27,248 bases of DNA from NORP309 sp964564165 (lineage in GTDB: Bacteria; Pseudomonadota; Gammaproteobacteria; Xanthomonadales; Marinicellaceae): positions 1 to 27,248 of the forward strand of contig CAZLZZ010000030.1 of NCBI GenBank assembly GCA_964564165.1, in the 5' to 3' direction. Shown one piece after another: positions 16,287-24,496 of this stretch. The notes beneath the pieces were generated by a model. It worked only from the letters and a program-made list of their open reading frames with translations. It did not search any database and had not been told where the DNA came from. Made by a program: the position numbers and the translations under genes. Positions within the stretch are counted from its first letter, which is position 1. Each line of letters begins with the position of its first letter.

Positions 16287-16333
16287 TTTAAGGGTTTTAA
16301 TTGAATTTATTGTGATTAACTACTCATTTACAT

Positions 16334-16361
16334 ATTATAGTACGTAGATATTATGAAACAA
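16334..16361 (-). promoter_or_regulatory. candidate promoter of the HzsA-related gene
   Basis: On the minus strand TTGTTT (plus 16356-16361), a 16-bp spacer and TATAAT (plus 16334-16339) lie about 50 bases before the start codon at 16286. Both hexamers and the spacing fit sigma70. Confidence 0.55.
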
Positions 16362-16434
16362 GGTTAATAACAGTGAGATTAATCATTCATTAGTATAATT
16401 TGTTATTCCATAAAGTTACAATAATCATTCTTAA

Positions 16435-16440
16435 TATAAT
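16435..16440 (+). promoter_or_regulatory. candidate -10 box of hemB, close to its start
   Basis: TATAAT ends 10 bases before the hemB ATG (16451), and no Shine-Dalgarno is present, which would make a near-leaderless transcript. Another TATAAT at 16394-16399 is an alternative giving a normal leader. The -35 region is weak for both. Confidence 0.35.
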
Positions 16441-16450
16441 ATATAGTTTA

Positions 16451-17443
16451 ATGCCTTCATTTCCATTAACACGCAAAAGACGAAATCGCTATACCAGCTC
16501 AATTCGCAATTTAGTTCGGGAAAACAACCTTACAGCCAATGACTTAATATGGCCAGTTTTTGTATTGGAAGGCAAAGAGCGAAAAGAAGAAATCAAATCC
16601 ATGCCTGGTGTGTTTAGAATGTCGGTAGATTTACTGTTAAACAGACTCGATGAATTGCATGATTTGGGATTGAATGTTGTGGCATTGTTCCCCGTGGTCA
16701 GTGAAGATAAAAAATCTGAATTTGCTGAAGAAGCTTTCAATGATGATGGTTTAGTACAAAGAACCATTCGTGCCATTAAACTGTTGTTGCCAGATTTGTT
16801 GGTTATTTCTGATGTGGCACTGGATCCTTATACAACGCATGGCCAAGATGGGATTATCAATGATGAAGGCTATGTATTGAATGATGAAACCATTGCGGTA
16901 TTGACCCAACAAGCCGTTTCACACGCACAAGCAGGAGTTGATATCGTCGCGCCATCAGATATGATGGATGGGCGAATTATTCAGGTACGTGCAGCTCTTG
17001 AGGAACATGATTTCCCCAATACCAGTATTTTGGCTTATTCAGCCAAATATGCCAGTTGTTTTTATGGGCCGTTTCGAGATGCGGTAGGATCAGCTGAAAA
17101 CCTCGGTAAAAGTAGCAAGGAAAGTTATCAAATGGATCCCGCTAATTCTCAAGAGGCGATGGATGAAATTGCCATGGACATTGATGAAGGTGCAGATATA
17201 ATAATGGTAAAACCGGGTATGCCCTATTTGGATATTATTTCCAATGCCAGCCAACAGTTTAATACGCCTATATTTGCGTACCAAGTTAGCGGAGAGTATG
17301 CTATGATGCAGAGTGCCATTGATAATGGATTTCTTGAGAAGGAGAAAGTCATTTTAGAATCATTATTGTGTTTTAAACGAGCAGGATGTGATGCTATATT
17401 AACCTATTATGCAGACAGAGTATTGGAGTACTTAAATGAATAA
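16451..17443 (+). CDS. hemB: delta-aminolevulinic acid dehydratase (porphobilinogen synthase)
   Basis: Condenses two 5-aminolevulinate molecules to porphobilinogen in tetrapyrrole synthesis. From the ATG at 16451 the protein has 330 residues and opens MPSFPLTRKRRNR, as the family does; the longer in-frame extension to a TTG at 16400 adds an unrelated hydrophobic tail and is not used here. Schiff-base lysines are Lys199 (AYSAKYAS) and Lys254 (MVKPGMPYLD). The metal site reads DVALDPYTTHGQDG (121-134): the zinc-binding cysteines of the E. coli type are missing, so this is the magnesium-dependent type known from Pseudomonas. Its end overlaps the start of aroE by 8 bp (ATGAATAA), implying translational coupling. 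Confidence 0.96.
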   Translation: MPSFPLTRKRRNRYTSSIRNLVRENNLTANDLIWPVFVLEGKERKEEIKSMPGVFRMSVDLLLNRLDELHDLGLNVVALFPVVSEDKKSEFAEEAFNDDGLVQRTIRAIKLLLPDLLVISDVALDPYTTHGQDGIINDEGYVLNDETIAVLTQQAVSHAQAGVDIVAPSDMMDGRIIQVRAALEEHDFPNTSILAYSAKYASCFYGPFRDAVGSAENLGKSSKESYQMDPANSQEAMDEIAMDIDEGADIIMVKPGMPYLDIISNASQQFNTPIFAYQVSGEYAMMQSAIDNGFLEKEKVILESLLCFKRAGCDAILTYYADRVLEYLNE

Positions 17444-18296
17444 AACTTATAAACTGGCTTTATTTGGCGACCCAGTTAGCCACAGTTTATCGCCCAAAAT
17501 ACATAAGCTATTTGCCAGTCAATTTTCTATTGATATTGGCTATACATTGATTCAAGTTGGCGAAAAATGGTTTGCTGATCAAGTAAACAGCTTTTTTGAA
17601 AGTGGCGGACATGGGGCCAATATTACTTTGCCTTACAAATCAAATGCCGTTGATATTGTAACTGATATCAGCGATAGTGCCAAAATTGCTAAAACAGTTA
17701 ATACTTTGTCAATTAATACTTTGTTAGTTGATGCTAATCCTGACTCCGAGTCCGTTAATTTGTGTGGTGACAATACGGATGGAGTGGGCTTTGTCAATGA
17801 TTTGAAAAACCGTTGCGGATTTAACTGTAAGGACAAAAAAATACTGATACTTGGCGCAGGTGGAGCGGCTCATGGGATTGTGCCATCAATTATGCAACAA
17901 GATCCAGCACATTTGTTTGTAGCAAATAGAACCATAACTAAGGCTAAAGCTATTTGTACGTATGAAAACAGCAAAGCGCTAACATTTGCTCAACTGAACA
18001 AACTAAAAGAATCTTTTGATTTAATCGTTCACTCCAGTTCTTTGGGGCACGAAGGAACGACACTTGAATTTTCGCAACATCATACGCATAATAAGACCAT
18101 TTGTTATGATTTAAGTTACTCCAAAGCTGCAAAGCCCTTTTTGAAATTTTCTAAATCTATGGGTGTAACAGTATTGTATGATGGATTGGGTATGCTGATA
18201 GAACAAGCAGCAGGTTCTTTTGAGATATGGTTTGGTAAAAAGCCCAATACAGCGCTGGTATTGAAGGAGTTTTTAATCGATGCAGAATCCTCTTAA
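17436..18296 (+). CDS. aroE: shikimate dehydrogenase
   Basis: Reduces 3-dehydroshikimate to shikimate with NADPH in aromatic amino acid synthesis. 286 residues. The substrate domain has GDPVSHSLSPKIH and ANITLPYK with the catalytic Lys68; the NADP domain has GAGGAAHGI, and NTDGVGF and DGLGMLIEQAAGSFEIWFG are present. Two motifs are looser than usual: VHSSSLGHEG replaces the common INATSxG, and GAGGAA is followed by His where Arg is common. An insertion of about ten residues (VDANPDSESVN) precedes CGDNTDG. The catalytic Lys and the NTD aspartate remain, so I expect activity. It overlaps hemB by 8 bp and converges on nth with 19 bp between stops. Confidence 0.92.
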   Translation: MNKTYKLALFGDPVSHSLSPKIHKLFASQFSIDIGYTLIQVGEKWFADQVNSFFESGGHGANITLPYKSNAVDIVTDISDSAKIAKTVNTLSINTLLVDANPDSESVNLCGDNTDGVGFVNDLKNRCGFNCKDKKILILGAGGAAHGIVPSIMQQDPAHLFVANRTITKAKAICTYENSKALTFAQLNKLKESFDLIVHSSSLGHEGTTLEFSQHHTHNKTICYDLSYSKAAKPFLKFSKSMGVTVLYDGLGMLIEQAAGSFEIWFGKKPNTALVLKEFLIDAESS

Positions 18297-18315
18297 TCTA
18301 CCTTTATAATCTAAC

Positions 18316-18948
18316 TTAAAGTTCTTTCGATGGAAATTCGCATAAATCAGCAATAATACATTCTTTGCAGTTAGGCTTTCGGGCTTTGCAAATGTATCTA
18401 CCATGTAAAATCAACCAATGATGTGCGTCCATTAAGTATTCATCTGGAATCAACCTAAGCAGGCTTTTTTCAATTTGCAATACGTCTTTGCCGTGAGCCA
18501 TTTTGGTGCGTTTTGAGACGCGAAATATATGTGTGTCGACAGCCATAGTTGGGTGCCCAAATGCAGTATTCAAAACCACATTGGCTGTTTTCCTACCAAC
18601 ACCAGGCAATGCTTCTAAAGAATTTCTATCATCCGGTACTTGGCCATTGTGTTTATCAATCAATAACTGACAGGTTTTGATAACATTTTGCGCTTTGGTA
18701 TTGAATAGGCCGATGGTTTTTATGTAATCTTTTAAGGTATCTAAACCCAAGTCAACAATTTGTTGTGGGGTATTGGCAATTTTATACAGCCTTGATGTGG
18801 CCTTGTTTACACCAATATCGGTAGCCTGTGCTGACAAAATAACAGAAATAAGCAATTCAAAAGGAGAATTGTACTCAAGTTCTGTCGTTGGATTTGGGTT
18901 AATGGTTTTAAGGCGTTTGAAAATTTCTGTGCGTTTTTGTTTATTCAT
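18316..18948 (-). CDS. nth: endonuclease III
   Basis: DNA glycosylase/AP lyase that removes oxidised pyrimidines in base-excision repair. 210 residues, the same length as the E. coli enzyme. The helix-hairpin-helix LPGVGRKTANVV carries catalytic Lys120, Asp138 follows in VDTHIFRVS, and the [4Fe-4S] cluster has Cys187, 194, 197 and 203 in the C-x6-C-x2-C-x5-C spacing. It follows rnfE by 50 bp on the same strand, the arrangement seen after rsxABCDGE in E. coli, and is probably the last gene of that transcript. Confidence 0.97.
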   Translation of the reverse strand: MNKQKRTEIFKRLKTINPNPTTELEYNSPFELLISVILSAQATDIGVNKATSRLYKIANTPQQIVDLGLDTLKDYIKTIGLFNTKAQNVIKTCQLLIDKHNGQVPDDRNSLEALPGVGRKTANVVLNTAFGHPTMAVDTHIFRVSKRTKMAHGKDVLQIEKSLLRLIPDEYLMDAHHWLILHGRYICKARKPNCKECIIADLCEFPSKEL

Positions 18949-18998
18949 AAATTAAATCTTCTACTTTGTACGATTATTAGACCATTATTAGACTATTC

Positions 18999-19622
18999 TC
19001 AAGGTGCGCTATTCATTTTGTTTTTAATGGCTATTAAAACAGCCAATACAAAAAATGCACCCGGAGGCAAAATAGCAATTAAGAAACCCTGATAATCATC
19101 AAAAATTTGCCAATACAAGACATGTCCAAATTCTCCAAATAACAGGTGGGCTTGGCTGAATAAGCTGCCATTGCCCATGATTTCACGGATAGCACCGATT
19201 ACAACTAAGACCAGTGCAAAGCCTAAGCCTGTAAAAAAGCCATCTTTTATAGAAAGCCATAAAGTGTTTTTAGAGGCAAATGATTCCGCACGAGCGATGA
19301 TAATACAGTTGGTGACGATTAAGGGGATGAATATTCCTAAGATTAAATAAAGTTCATGAAAATATGCATTCATAAACATTTCTAAAGCCGTTACTACACT
19401 GGCTATAATTAACACAAATATAGATATGCGGATTTCTTTGCTGAGTATAGGTTTTACCAATGCCACCAAAGAATTGGTTAGAGTTAATGTGAATACGGTT
19501 GCTATTGCCAAGCCCAGCGTATTGATAAGCGTGTTGGAAACAGCCAATAACGGGCACAATCCCAATAACTGTACCAAGGCAGCATTGTCATTAATGACTC
19601 TTTTGCGAATAAATCCACTCAT
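18999..19622 (-). CDS. rnfE: Rnf/Rsx electron transport complex subunit E
   Basis: 207-residue membrane protein with about six helices, homologous in plan to RnfA (CPLLAVSNT near the N-terminus against CPFMGVSGK in RnfA, and IFIPLIVTNCIIIARAE against LFLPLITTNCAVLGVAL). RnfA and RnfE form an inverted pair that holds an iron-sulfur site in the membrane between subunits and carries electrons across it. The ATG overlaps the rnfG stop by 4 bp (ATGA). The order A-B-C-D-G-E is complete here. Confidence 0.95.
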   Translation of the reverse strand: MSGFIRKRVINDNAALVQLLGLCPLLAVSNTLINTLGLAIATVFTLTLTNSLVALVKPILSKEIRISIFVLIIASVVTALEMFMNAYFHELYLILGIFIPLIVTNCIIIARAESFASKNTLWLSIKDGFFTGLGFALVLVVIGAIREIMGNGSLFSQAHLLFGEFGHVLYWQIFDDYQGFLIAILPPGAFFVLAVLIAIKNKMNSAP

Positions 19623-20233
19623 GGGTTTTTCTCTTCTAACCCCGAAAAATGTTGTTGCTGATAAAGTAGGGCTTGTTTTATTGCCCCGACCACAGCTCGT
19701 GGGGATATTGTGGCCCCAGTAATTTGGTCAAACTTACCTCCATCGCGTTTAACTCTCCACAACTTCATATCGATTGACTGTAATGATTGGTTTGGAAACT
19801 GTTGAATCCAATCACTCTTATTTGCCAGAATCAGATCCCCTAAACCTGGAGTTTCACTCTGTTCTAAAATTTTAACACTCGTTATTTTTCCATTGGCTTT
19901 AATTCCAACCAAGATGTCAATATCGCCAGAATAACCATTTCTCGAAGTGACAGGAATAGCATAAACAGAGGGTGTTCCATTGAGTTGTCCAATATAGATA
20001 ACCTGTTCTTTCCTGTGGCCGAGTAATTCTTCTGCGAATACTGTGATGGTGCTTTGGGTTAAATCATTGTCATGTAGTTTATCGGGTATTAGTTGTTTTA
20101 AGCTATCCAATAACATCTGTTTTTTCTGTTCGGCAATTTTGTCGCGGGTAGCAGATTCACTGAACATGATTAAACCACTGGTCAAAAAGGTCAGTGTTGC
20201 CAGTATCAATGGCAATTTGATAAAATTATTCAT
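19619..20233 (-). CDS. rnfG: Rnf/Rsx electron transport complex subunit G
   Basis: Periplasmic flavoprotein subunit on one N-terminal membrane anchor (about residues 7-24). FMN is attached covalently to a threonine in the motif DQITGATIS, Thr175 in this numbering. I start at the ATG at 20233 (MNNFIKLP), giving 204 residues; a start 36 bases upstream would add 12 residues lying wholly inside rnfD and is not needed. This start overlaps the rnfD stop by 8 bp through ATGAATAA. RETPGLG-like sequence (QSETPGLGD) is also typical of RnfG. Confidence 0.95.
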   Translation of the reverse strand: MNNFIKLPLILATLTFLTSGLIMFSESATRDKIAEQKKQMLLDSLKQLIPDKLHDNDLTQSTITVFAEELLGHRKEQVIYIGQLNGTPSVYAIPVTSRNGYSGDIDILVGIKANGKITSVKILEQSETPGLGDLILANKSDWIQQFPNQSLQSIDMKLWRVKRDGGKFDQITGATISPRAVVGAIKQALLYQQQHFSGLEEKNP

Positions 20234-21272
20234 GTTGACCAAAAGCCTTGGGAATGGTAAGCCTGTCAATTAACGGCGCGGACATATTCATGATGAGTAT
20301 ACCAAAGGCAACGCCATCGGGGAAATTACCAAACTCACGAACCAAAATTGTCATGATGGCAACACCAGCACCAAATATAAGTTGTCCTTTGTGACTAGAA
20401 CATCCCGTAGTTGGATCAGTGGCAATAAAAAATGCAGCAAGCATTAAGCCACCTGAAAACATGTGTTGAATAGGGCCAATAAAATGATCAGCGTTGTAGA
20501 CATTAAAAGGCAATGAAAACACAACAGTAGTCAAAATCACAGCAACAGGAACGCGCCATGTTATGATTTTTTTATAAATCAAGAATAGACCTCCCAAGAA
20601 GTAAAAATTAGCAATCCATTCCCAACCTAGTCCACCAAAGTCGCCAAACAAGGGTTGAGTGGTGATTTCACTTAACGCGTATTCCTGCGAAATCGCTGTT
20701 TTGATGGTGTCCAAAGGTGTTGCTTGGGTCAGGGTGTCAAATTCAATGTGAATAGGAAACCGGTTAGAAAATATCGCATGTAAGTTGTCTGTGAAGCTCA
20801 TGACATAAGGAGCAATTTCATGAACCGGCATCCAAACCGACATCGCCTGAGGAAAAGAAATCAGCACAATAGCAAAGCCCAACATGGCAGGATTGAAAAT
20901 ATTTTGCCCCAAGCCGCCAAATAAATGTTTGCCAACAACAATGGCAAAAAACATACCTATTAAACTAATCCACCACGGTGCAACTGGAGAAATACACAAA
21001 GCAAACAAGAGTGCAGTCACGAAAGCAGAATAGTCTTTTAAAAATAGTTTAACGGGCTTTTTTAATAATTTTAATGACAGTGCCTCAAAGCTCAGAGCAA
21101 AAATAATACTAAGCGTGAGTTGAATAATGATGCCTGTCCCAAAAAAGAAAACATGTGCCAGTATTGCAGGTACCAATGCCAGTCCAACCAACAACATTAC
21201 CCTTGCCACCGTATTTGAGTTGGGTATATGTGGCGCAGATTGTGTATTGAAAGTTTTATTTTTCATTCGCAT
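20226..21272 (-). CDS. rnfD: Rnf/Rsx electron transport complex subunit D
   Basis: 348-residue integral membrane subunit related to NqrB, with about nine to ten helices. It carries a covalent FMN on a threonine; LTQATPLDTI places it at Thr185, where many relatives have SGATPL, so the flavinylation site is preserved with TQ before AT. GKHLFGGLGQNIFNPAM and FIATDPTTGC are family signatures. Two in-frame ATGs (21272 and 21266) are possible starts; both overlap the rnfC end. With RnfG and RnfC it passes electrons between a cytoplasmic donor and the membrane while ions move. Confidence 0.95.
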   Translation of the reverse strand: MRMKNKTFNTQSAPHIPNSNTVARVMLLVGLALVPAILAHVFFFGTGIIIQLTLSIIFALSFEALSLKLLKKPVKLFLKDYSAFVTALLFALCISPVAPWWISLIGMFFAIVVGKHLFGGLGQNIFNPAMLGFAIVLISFPQAMSVWMPVHEIAPYVMSFTDNLHAIFSNRFPIHIEFDTLTQATPLDTIKTAISQEYALSEITTQPLFGDFGGLGWEWIANFYFLGGLFLIYKKIITWRVPVAVILTTVVFSLPFNVYNADHFIGPIQHMFSGGLMLAAFFIATDPTTGCSSHKGQLIFGAGVAIMTILVREFGNFPDGVAFGILIMNMSAPLIDRLTIPKAFGQHE

Positions 21273-22851
21273 TGTCTATCGATGTTTGGGTGTTTTTTTT
21301 AGTATTTGTTTCTTTTTGGCTTGTTTGGCTTTGTTTTACACGATCTAAGGTGGCTTGTAAATCGAGTTTTATCTTATCTGGATCAGTTGTTCTGCGTCTT
21401 GTGCGTTTTCTTTTTGCTAAGCGTTCTGCCTTTAGTGTTTCTAATCTTTGCTCACGTTTTTCGTGTCTAATTTGTGATTCGTCCGATTTTTTTCGTTTGA
21501 AATCTAAATATTTTAGTTCTGACTTAGCATAGCGGTAATAATCCACCAGTTTAATTTGACTGGGGCAAACCCAAGCACAAGCACCGCACTCGATACAGTC
21601 AAAAACATGGTGTTGCCGTGCTTTTTCGAGATTCTCACCTTTGATATACCAATGTAATTGCTGTGGCAATAAATGAGCAGGACATACATTAACACATTCA
21701 CCACAACGGATGCAAGGCAGGGTGTCACTGGGTTGTTTGGTGTTTTCTTCACTCAATGCCAGAATACAATTGCTGGTTTTGTCTATGCCAATATCGCCAT
21801 TTGGCATGGTAAAACCCATCATTGGTCCACCAATAATTAGTTTGTGGGTTTTATCTGGGTCATATTCTGCAAGTTGTAGTAAGTGAATGATGGGTGTGCC
21901 AATTAAGGCCCTAAAATTTTGCGGTTGTTTAATGCCATCTCCAGCAACAGTGATGATGCGTTCTATTAAAGGTTTTCCTTGTTTAACGTAATCATTTAAA
22001 GCCTTAATGGTTCCAATATTTTGTACAATAATACCTAGATGTAAGGGTAAACCACCTGAAGGCACTTCTAAGCCGGTTAATACTTTGATGAGTTGTTTTT
22101 CACCGCCAGCTGGGTAAATAGTAGGGACTTTAAGCACTGAAATATTGTCTATATTGCCTTGTTTAATTAATTTTTCAATGGTTGATTTAATCCCGCCAGT
22201 TTGATCCTCCAATGCAAATATGGCTTGTTTTGCACCAGAGGCTTTAAGCATTAATTGGATACCATCAATTAAATCTTGTGGGCTATCGAGCATCAACTGT
22301 TGATCACAACTGATGTAGGGTTCACATTCGGCCCCATTGATAATCAAAGTAGTGATTCCATCTGATTTGTATTTTAAATGAGTAGGGAAACCTGCACCAC
22401 CCATGCCTGTTAAGCCAGCATTTTTAATGGCTTTTACAATATCTATTGAAGTAAGCGAGTTTAAGTTTTCTAAAGCATACAATTGACACCACTTGTCTTG
22501 TTTGTCTGTGGTTATTTCAATAACCGTTGCAATATCTGTATCTGGACTTGCTGTTTGTTTGTCTGAAATTGCAGTAATTGTTCCCGAGCTAGAGGCGTGA
22601 ATATAACAACTATTGATGGTGTCAGGTTCGGCAATAATCTGCCCTTTTAATACATAATCACCAACGGCAACAATCGATTTGCAAACATTGCCACGGTTGA
22701 TTCGCAATGACATATACAATTTGTCTGGAATGCTCGATTCCGTCAATGGATGATTCAATGTTTCAAATTTGTGGTGTTTAAGCTTTAATCCACCTTTAAA
22801 TGAATACAATTGGTTGGGATTGATTTGAATGTTGATTTGAATGTTTTTCAC
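21256..22851 (-). CDS. rnfC: Rnf/Rsx electron transport complex subunit C
   Basis: 531-residue cytoplasmic subunit that takes electrons from NADH (or gives them to it) and feeds them to ferredoxin-like centres. GGAGFPTHLKY and INGAECEPYISCD form the NADH/FMN region related to the 51-kDa subunit of complex I. Two [4Fe-4S] motifs follow: CIRCGECVNVCP and CIECGACAWVCP. The C-terminal 80 residues are very rich in Lys and Arg (RLAKRKRTRRRTTD) and less repetitive than in E. coli RsxC. Translation starts with GTG, overlapping the rnfB stop as GTGA. Codons 3-10 contain an exact 12-bp duplication giving NIQINIQI. Confidence 0.96.
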   Translation of the reverse strand: MKNIQINIQINPNQLYSFKGGLKLKHHKFETLNHPLTESSIPDKLYMSLRINRGNVCKSIVAVGDYVLKGQIIAEPDTINSCYIHASSSGTITAISDKQTASPDTDIATVIEITTDKQDKWCQLYALENLNSLTSIDIVKAIKNAGLTGMGGAGFPTHLKYKSDGITTLIINGAECEPYISCDQQLMLDSPQDLIDGIQLMLKASGAKQAIFALEDQTGGIKSTIEKLIKQGNIDNISVLKVPTIYPAGGEKQLIKVLTGLEVPSGGLPLHLGIIVQNIGTIKALNDYVKQGKPLIERIITVAGDGIKQPQNFRALIGTPIIHLLQLAEYDPDKTHKLIIGGPMMGFTMPNGDIGIDKTSNCILALSEENTKQPSDTLPCIRCGECVNVCPAHLLPQQLHWYIKGENLEKARQHHVFDCIECGACAWVCPSQIKLVDYYRYAKSELKYLDFKRKKSDESQIRHEKREQRLETLKAERLAKRKRTRRRTTDPDKIKLDLQATLDRVKQSQTSQKETNTKKNTQTSIDNANEK

Positions 22852-23420
22852 AGTTGCTGGGCCTGGTTTATTAATTCGAATAACTGTGGTTTTTCGATGC
22901 GATTAATGGTGTTAGGAATAGGTGCAGGTATAGAAATAATACAATCAACAGGACAAGCAGGAATACATAAATCACAACCGGTGCAAGCATCTAAAATAAT
23001 CGTGTGCATTTGTTTGGCAGCTCCAACAATGGCATCAACGGGGCAAACTTGAATGCACTTGGTGCAGCCAATACAATCGGGTTCGACGATTTCAACAACC
23101 CTGTCAATGTCATTTTCATTGCCATTGTCAGGATTAAGTTCCAATATTTTCAAATCCAATAATTCAGCCAGTTTTTTTATGCCATCTTCACCACCTGGAG
23201 GGCATTGATTGATGGGTGCTTCTCCGTTGGCAATTGCAGTGGCATACGGTTTGCACCCAGGATAATCACATTGCCCACATTGGGTTTGCGGCAAGATAGC
23301 ATTGATTTGTTCAACAATAGGGTTGCCTTTGACTTTAAACCTTTTAGAAACCCACATCACAATAAAGCCGAATGCCAAAGCGACAAGTGAAAGGATGATT
23401 AAGCTAACAATTGGATTCAT
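22848..23420 (-). CDS. rnfB: Rnf/Rsx electron transport complex subunit B
   Basis: Iron-sulfur subunit of 190 residues from the ATG at 23420: an N-terminal membrane helix (PIVSLIILSLVALAFGFIVM), a CGQCDYPGC cluster site with a further Cys in NQCPPGG, and two ferredoxin-type motifs, CIGCTKCIQVCP and CTGCDLCIPACP. I prefer this start because it lies 4 bp after the rnfA stop and puts the hydrophobic anchor first; an upstream start at 23459 would add 13 polar residues inside rnfA. It relays electrons between RnfC and the membrane subunits. Confidence 0.95.
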   Translation of the reverse strand: MNPIVSLIILSLVALAFGFIVMWVSKRFKVKGNPIVEQINAILPQTQCGQCDYPGCKPYATAIANGEAPINQCPPGGEDGIKKLAELLDLKILELNPDNGNENDIDRVVEIVEPDCIGCTKCIQVCPVDAIVGAAKQMHTIILDACTGCDLCIPACPVDCIISIPAPIPNTINRIEKPQLFELINQAQQL

Positions 23421-23424
23421 ACAG

Positions 23425-24003
23425 TTATCTCGCCATTCCACCAAAGCCCATAAAAGCAATAGACATAATGCCAGCAGTAACTAAAGCAATTGGCGTGCCT
23501 TTAAAAGATTCAGGAATATCTGCGCATTCAAGTCGCTCACGAATAGCCGAAAATAAAACCAATACCAAGGTAAAACCTACAGATGCGCCAAAACCAAATA
23601 CAGCCGATTGAATTAAATTGTTTTGTTGTTGTATATTTAATAATGCAACACCTAATACTGCACAATTGGTTGTTATTAAAGGTAAAAACAAGCCCAGTAC
23701 TTGGTACAATAAAGGTGAGGTTTTGTGTAAAATCAACTCAGTAACTTGTACCGTAATAGCAATGACCAATATAAAGCTCAAAGTTTTTAAATATTCCAAC
23801 TCTAAAGGAACCAACAAATAGGTATGCACAAAATAACTGATGATAGAAGACAAAGTTAAAACAAAGGTTGTTGCCAATCCCATGCCAATGGCCGATTGAT
23901 ATTTTCCAGACACGCCCATAAAAGGGCAAAGCCCTAAAAATTTGACTAGCACGAAATTGTTGATAAACACCGCGCTGATAAAAATGAAAAATAAACCTGA
24001 CAT
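23425..24003 (-). CDS. rnfA: Rnf/Rsx electron transport complex subunit A
   Basis: 192-residue membrane protein with about six helices (FVLVKFLGLCPFMGVSGK near the N-terminus, LFLPLITTNCAVLGVAL in the middle), paralogous to RnfE. First gene of the complete rnfABCDGE-nth run. It is separated by 64 bp from the divergent truncated-haemoglobin gene, so the promoters of the two units share that space. In E. coli the Rsx complex keeps SoxR reduced; in other bacteria Rnf couples ferredoxin:NAD+ electron transfer to sodium or proton movement. No soxR is visible here, so the role cannot be decided. Confidence 0.95.
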   Translation of the reverse strand: MSGLFFIFISAVFINNFVLVKFLGLCPFMGVSGKYQSAIGMGLATTFVLTLSSIISYFVHTYLLVPLELEYLKTLSFILVIAITVQVTELILHKTSPLLYQVLGLFLPLITTNCAVLGVALLNIQQQNNLIQSAVFGFGASVGFTLVLVLFSAIRERLECADIPESFKGTPIALVTAGIMSIAFMGFGGMAR

Positions 24004-24067
24004 CTGTTGTTATAATGAAATTTGACCGCATATTTTAACACCATAGCAAACCTAATGAGAATCAAAC

Positions 24068-24496
24068 ATGCAAAAATACGGTGTAATGGATGCATCCTAC
24101 CAAGCTGCTGGCGCAGAACAAGGTATCCGGAAATTGGTTGATGAATTTTATCATCAGATGGAAACCTTAAAACAAGGCAAGCACATTCACGCTATGCATA
24201 CCGATGACTTGGATGTCATAAAAGACAAATTATCGGTATTTTTGATGGGTTGGCTTGGAGGCCCAAAAAATTATTCAAAAAAATTTGGACAAATGTCGAT
24301 TCCACAAGTACACAAACATTTACTTATTGGGCAAGAAGAGCGTGATGCATGGCTTTATTGTATGAACCAAGCCCTAAAGCAGCAAGATTACACCCAAGAA
24401 TTTAAGGCCTATTTAATTCACGAACTGTCACGACCAGCCGAAGCCATTCGCCGAGTTTCTCAGATCGAACATGGGTCTCAGATGGGACATGAATAA
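24068..24496 (+). CDS. group II truncated haemoglobin
   Basis: 142 residues with the two-over-two globin pattern: FYHQMETL helix, LSVFLMGWLGGP, and HKHLLIGQEERDAWLYCM, in which His82 is the likely proximal haem ligand and the Trp of RDAWL is the group II marker. Such proteins bind oxygen and nitric oxide; the bacterial members are linked with NO or peroxide handling, but the precise role is not fixed. It overlaps the next gene by 8 bp (ATGAATAA). Divergent from rnfA. Confidence 0.88.
   Translation: MQKYGVMDASYQAAGAEQGIRKLVDEFYHQMETLKQGKHIHAMHTDDLDVIKDKLSVFLMGWLGGPKNYSKKFGQMSIPQVHKHLLIGQEERDAWLYCMNQALKQQDYTQEFKAYLIHELSRPAEAIRRVSQIEHGSQMGHE

Noticed and set aside
16400..16450. Longer HemB from a TTG at 16400
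   Set aside because: The 17 added residues are hydrophobic and unlike HemB; the ATG at 16451 gives the expected N-terminus MPSFPLTRKRR.
20234..20269. Upstream start of rnfG inside rnfD
   Set aside because: The extra 12 residues are just rnfD in another frame; MNNFIKLP with its 8-bp overlap is the better start.
23421..23459. Upstream start of rnfB inside rnfA
   Set aside because: It would place polar residues before the membrane anchor and overlap rnfA by 35 bp; the ATG at 23420 fits family length and spacing.
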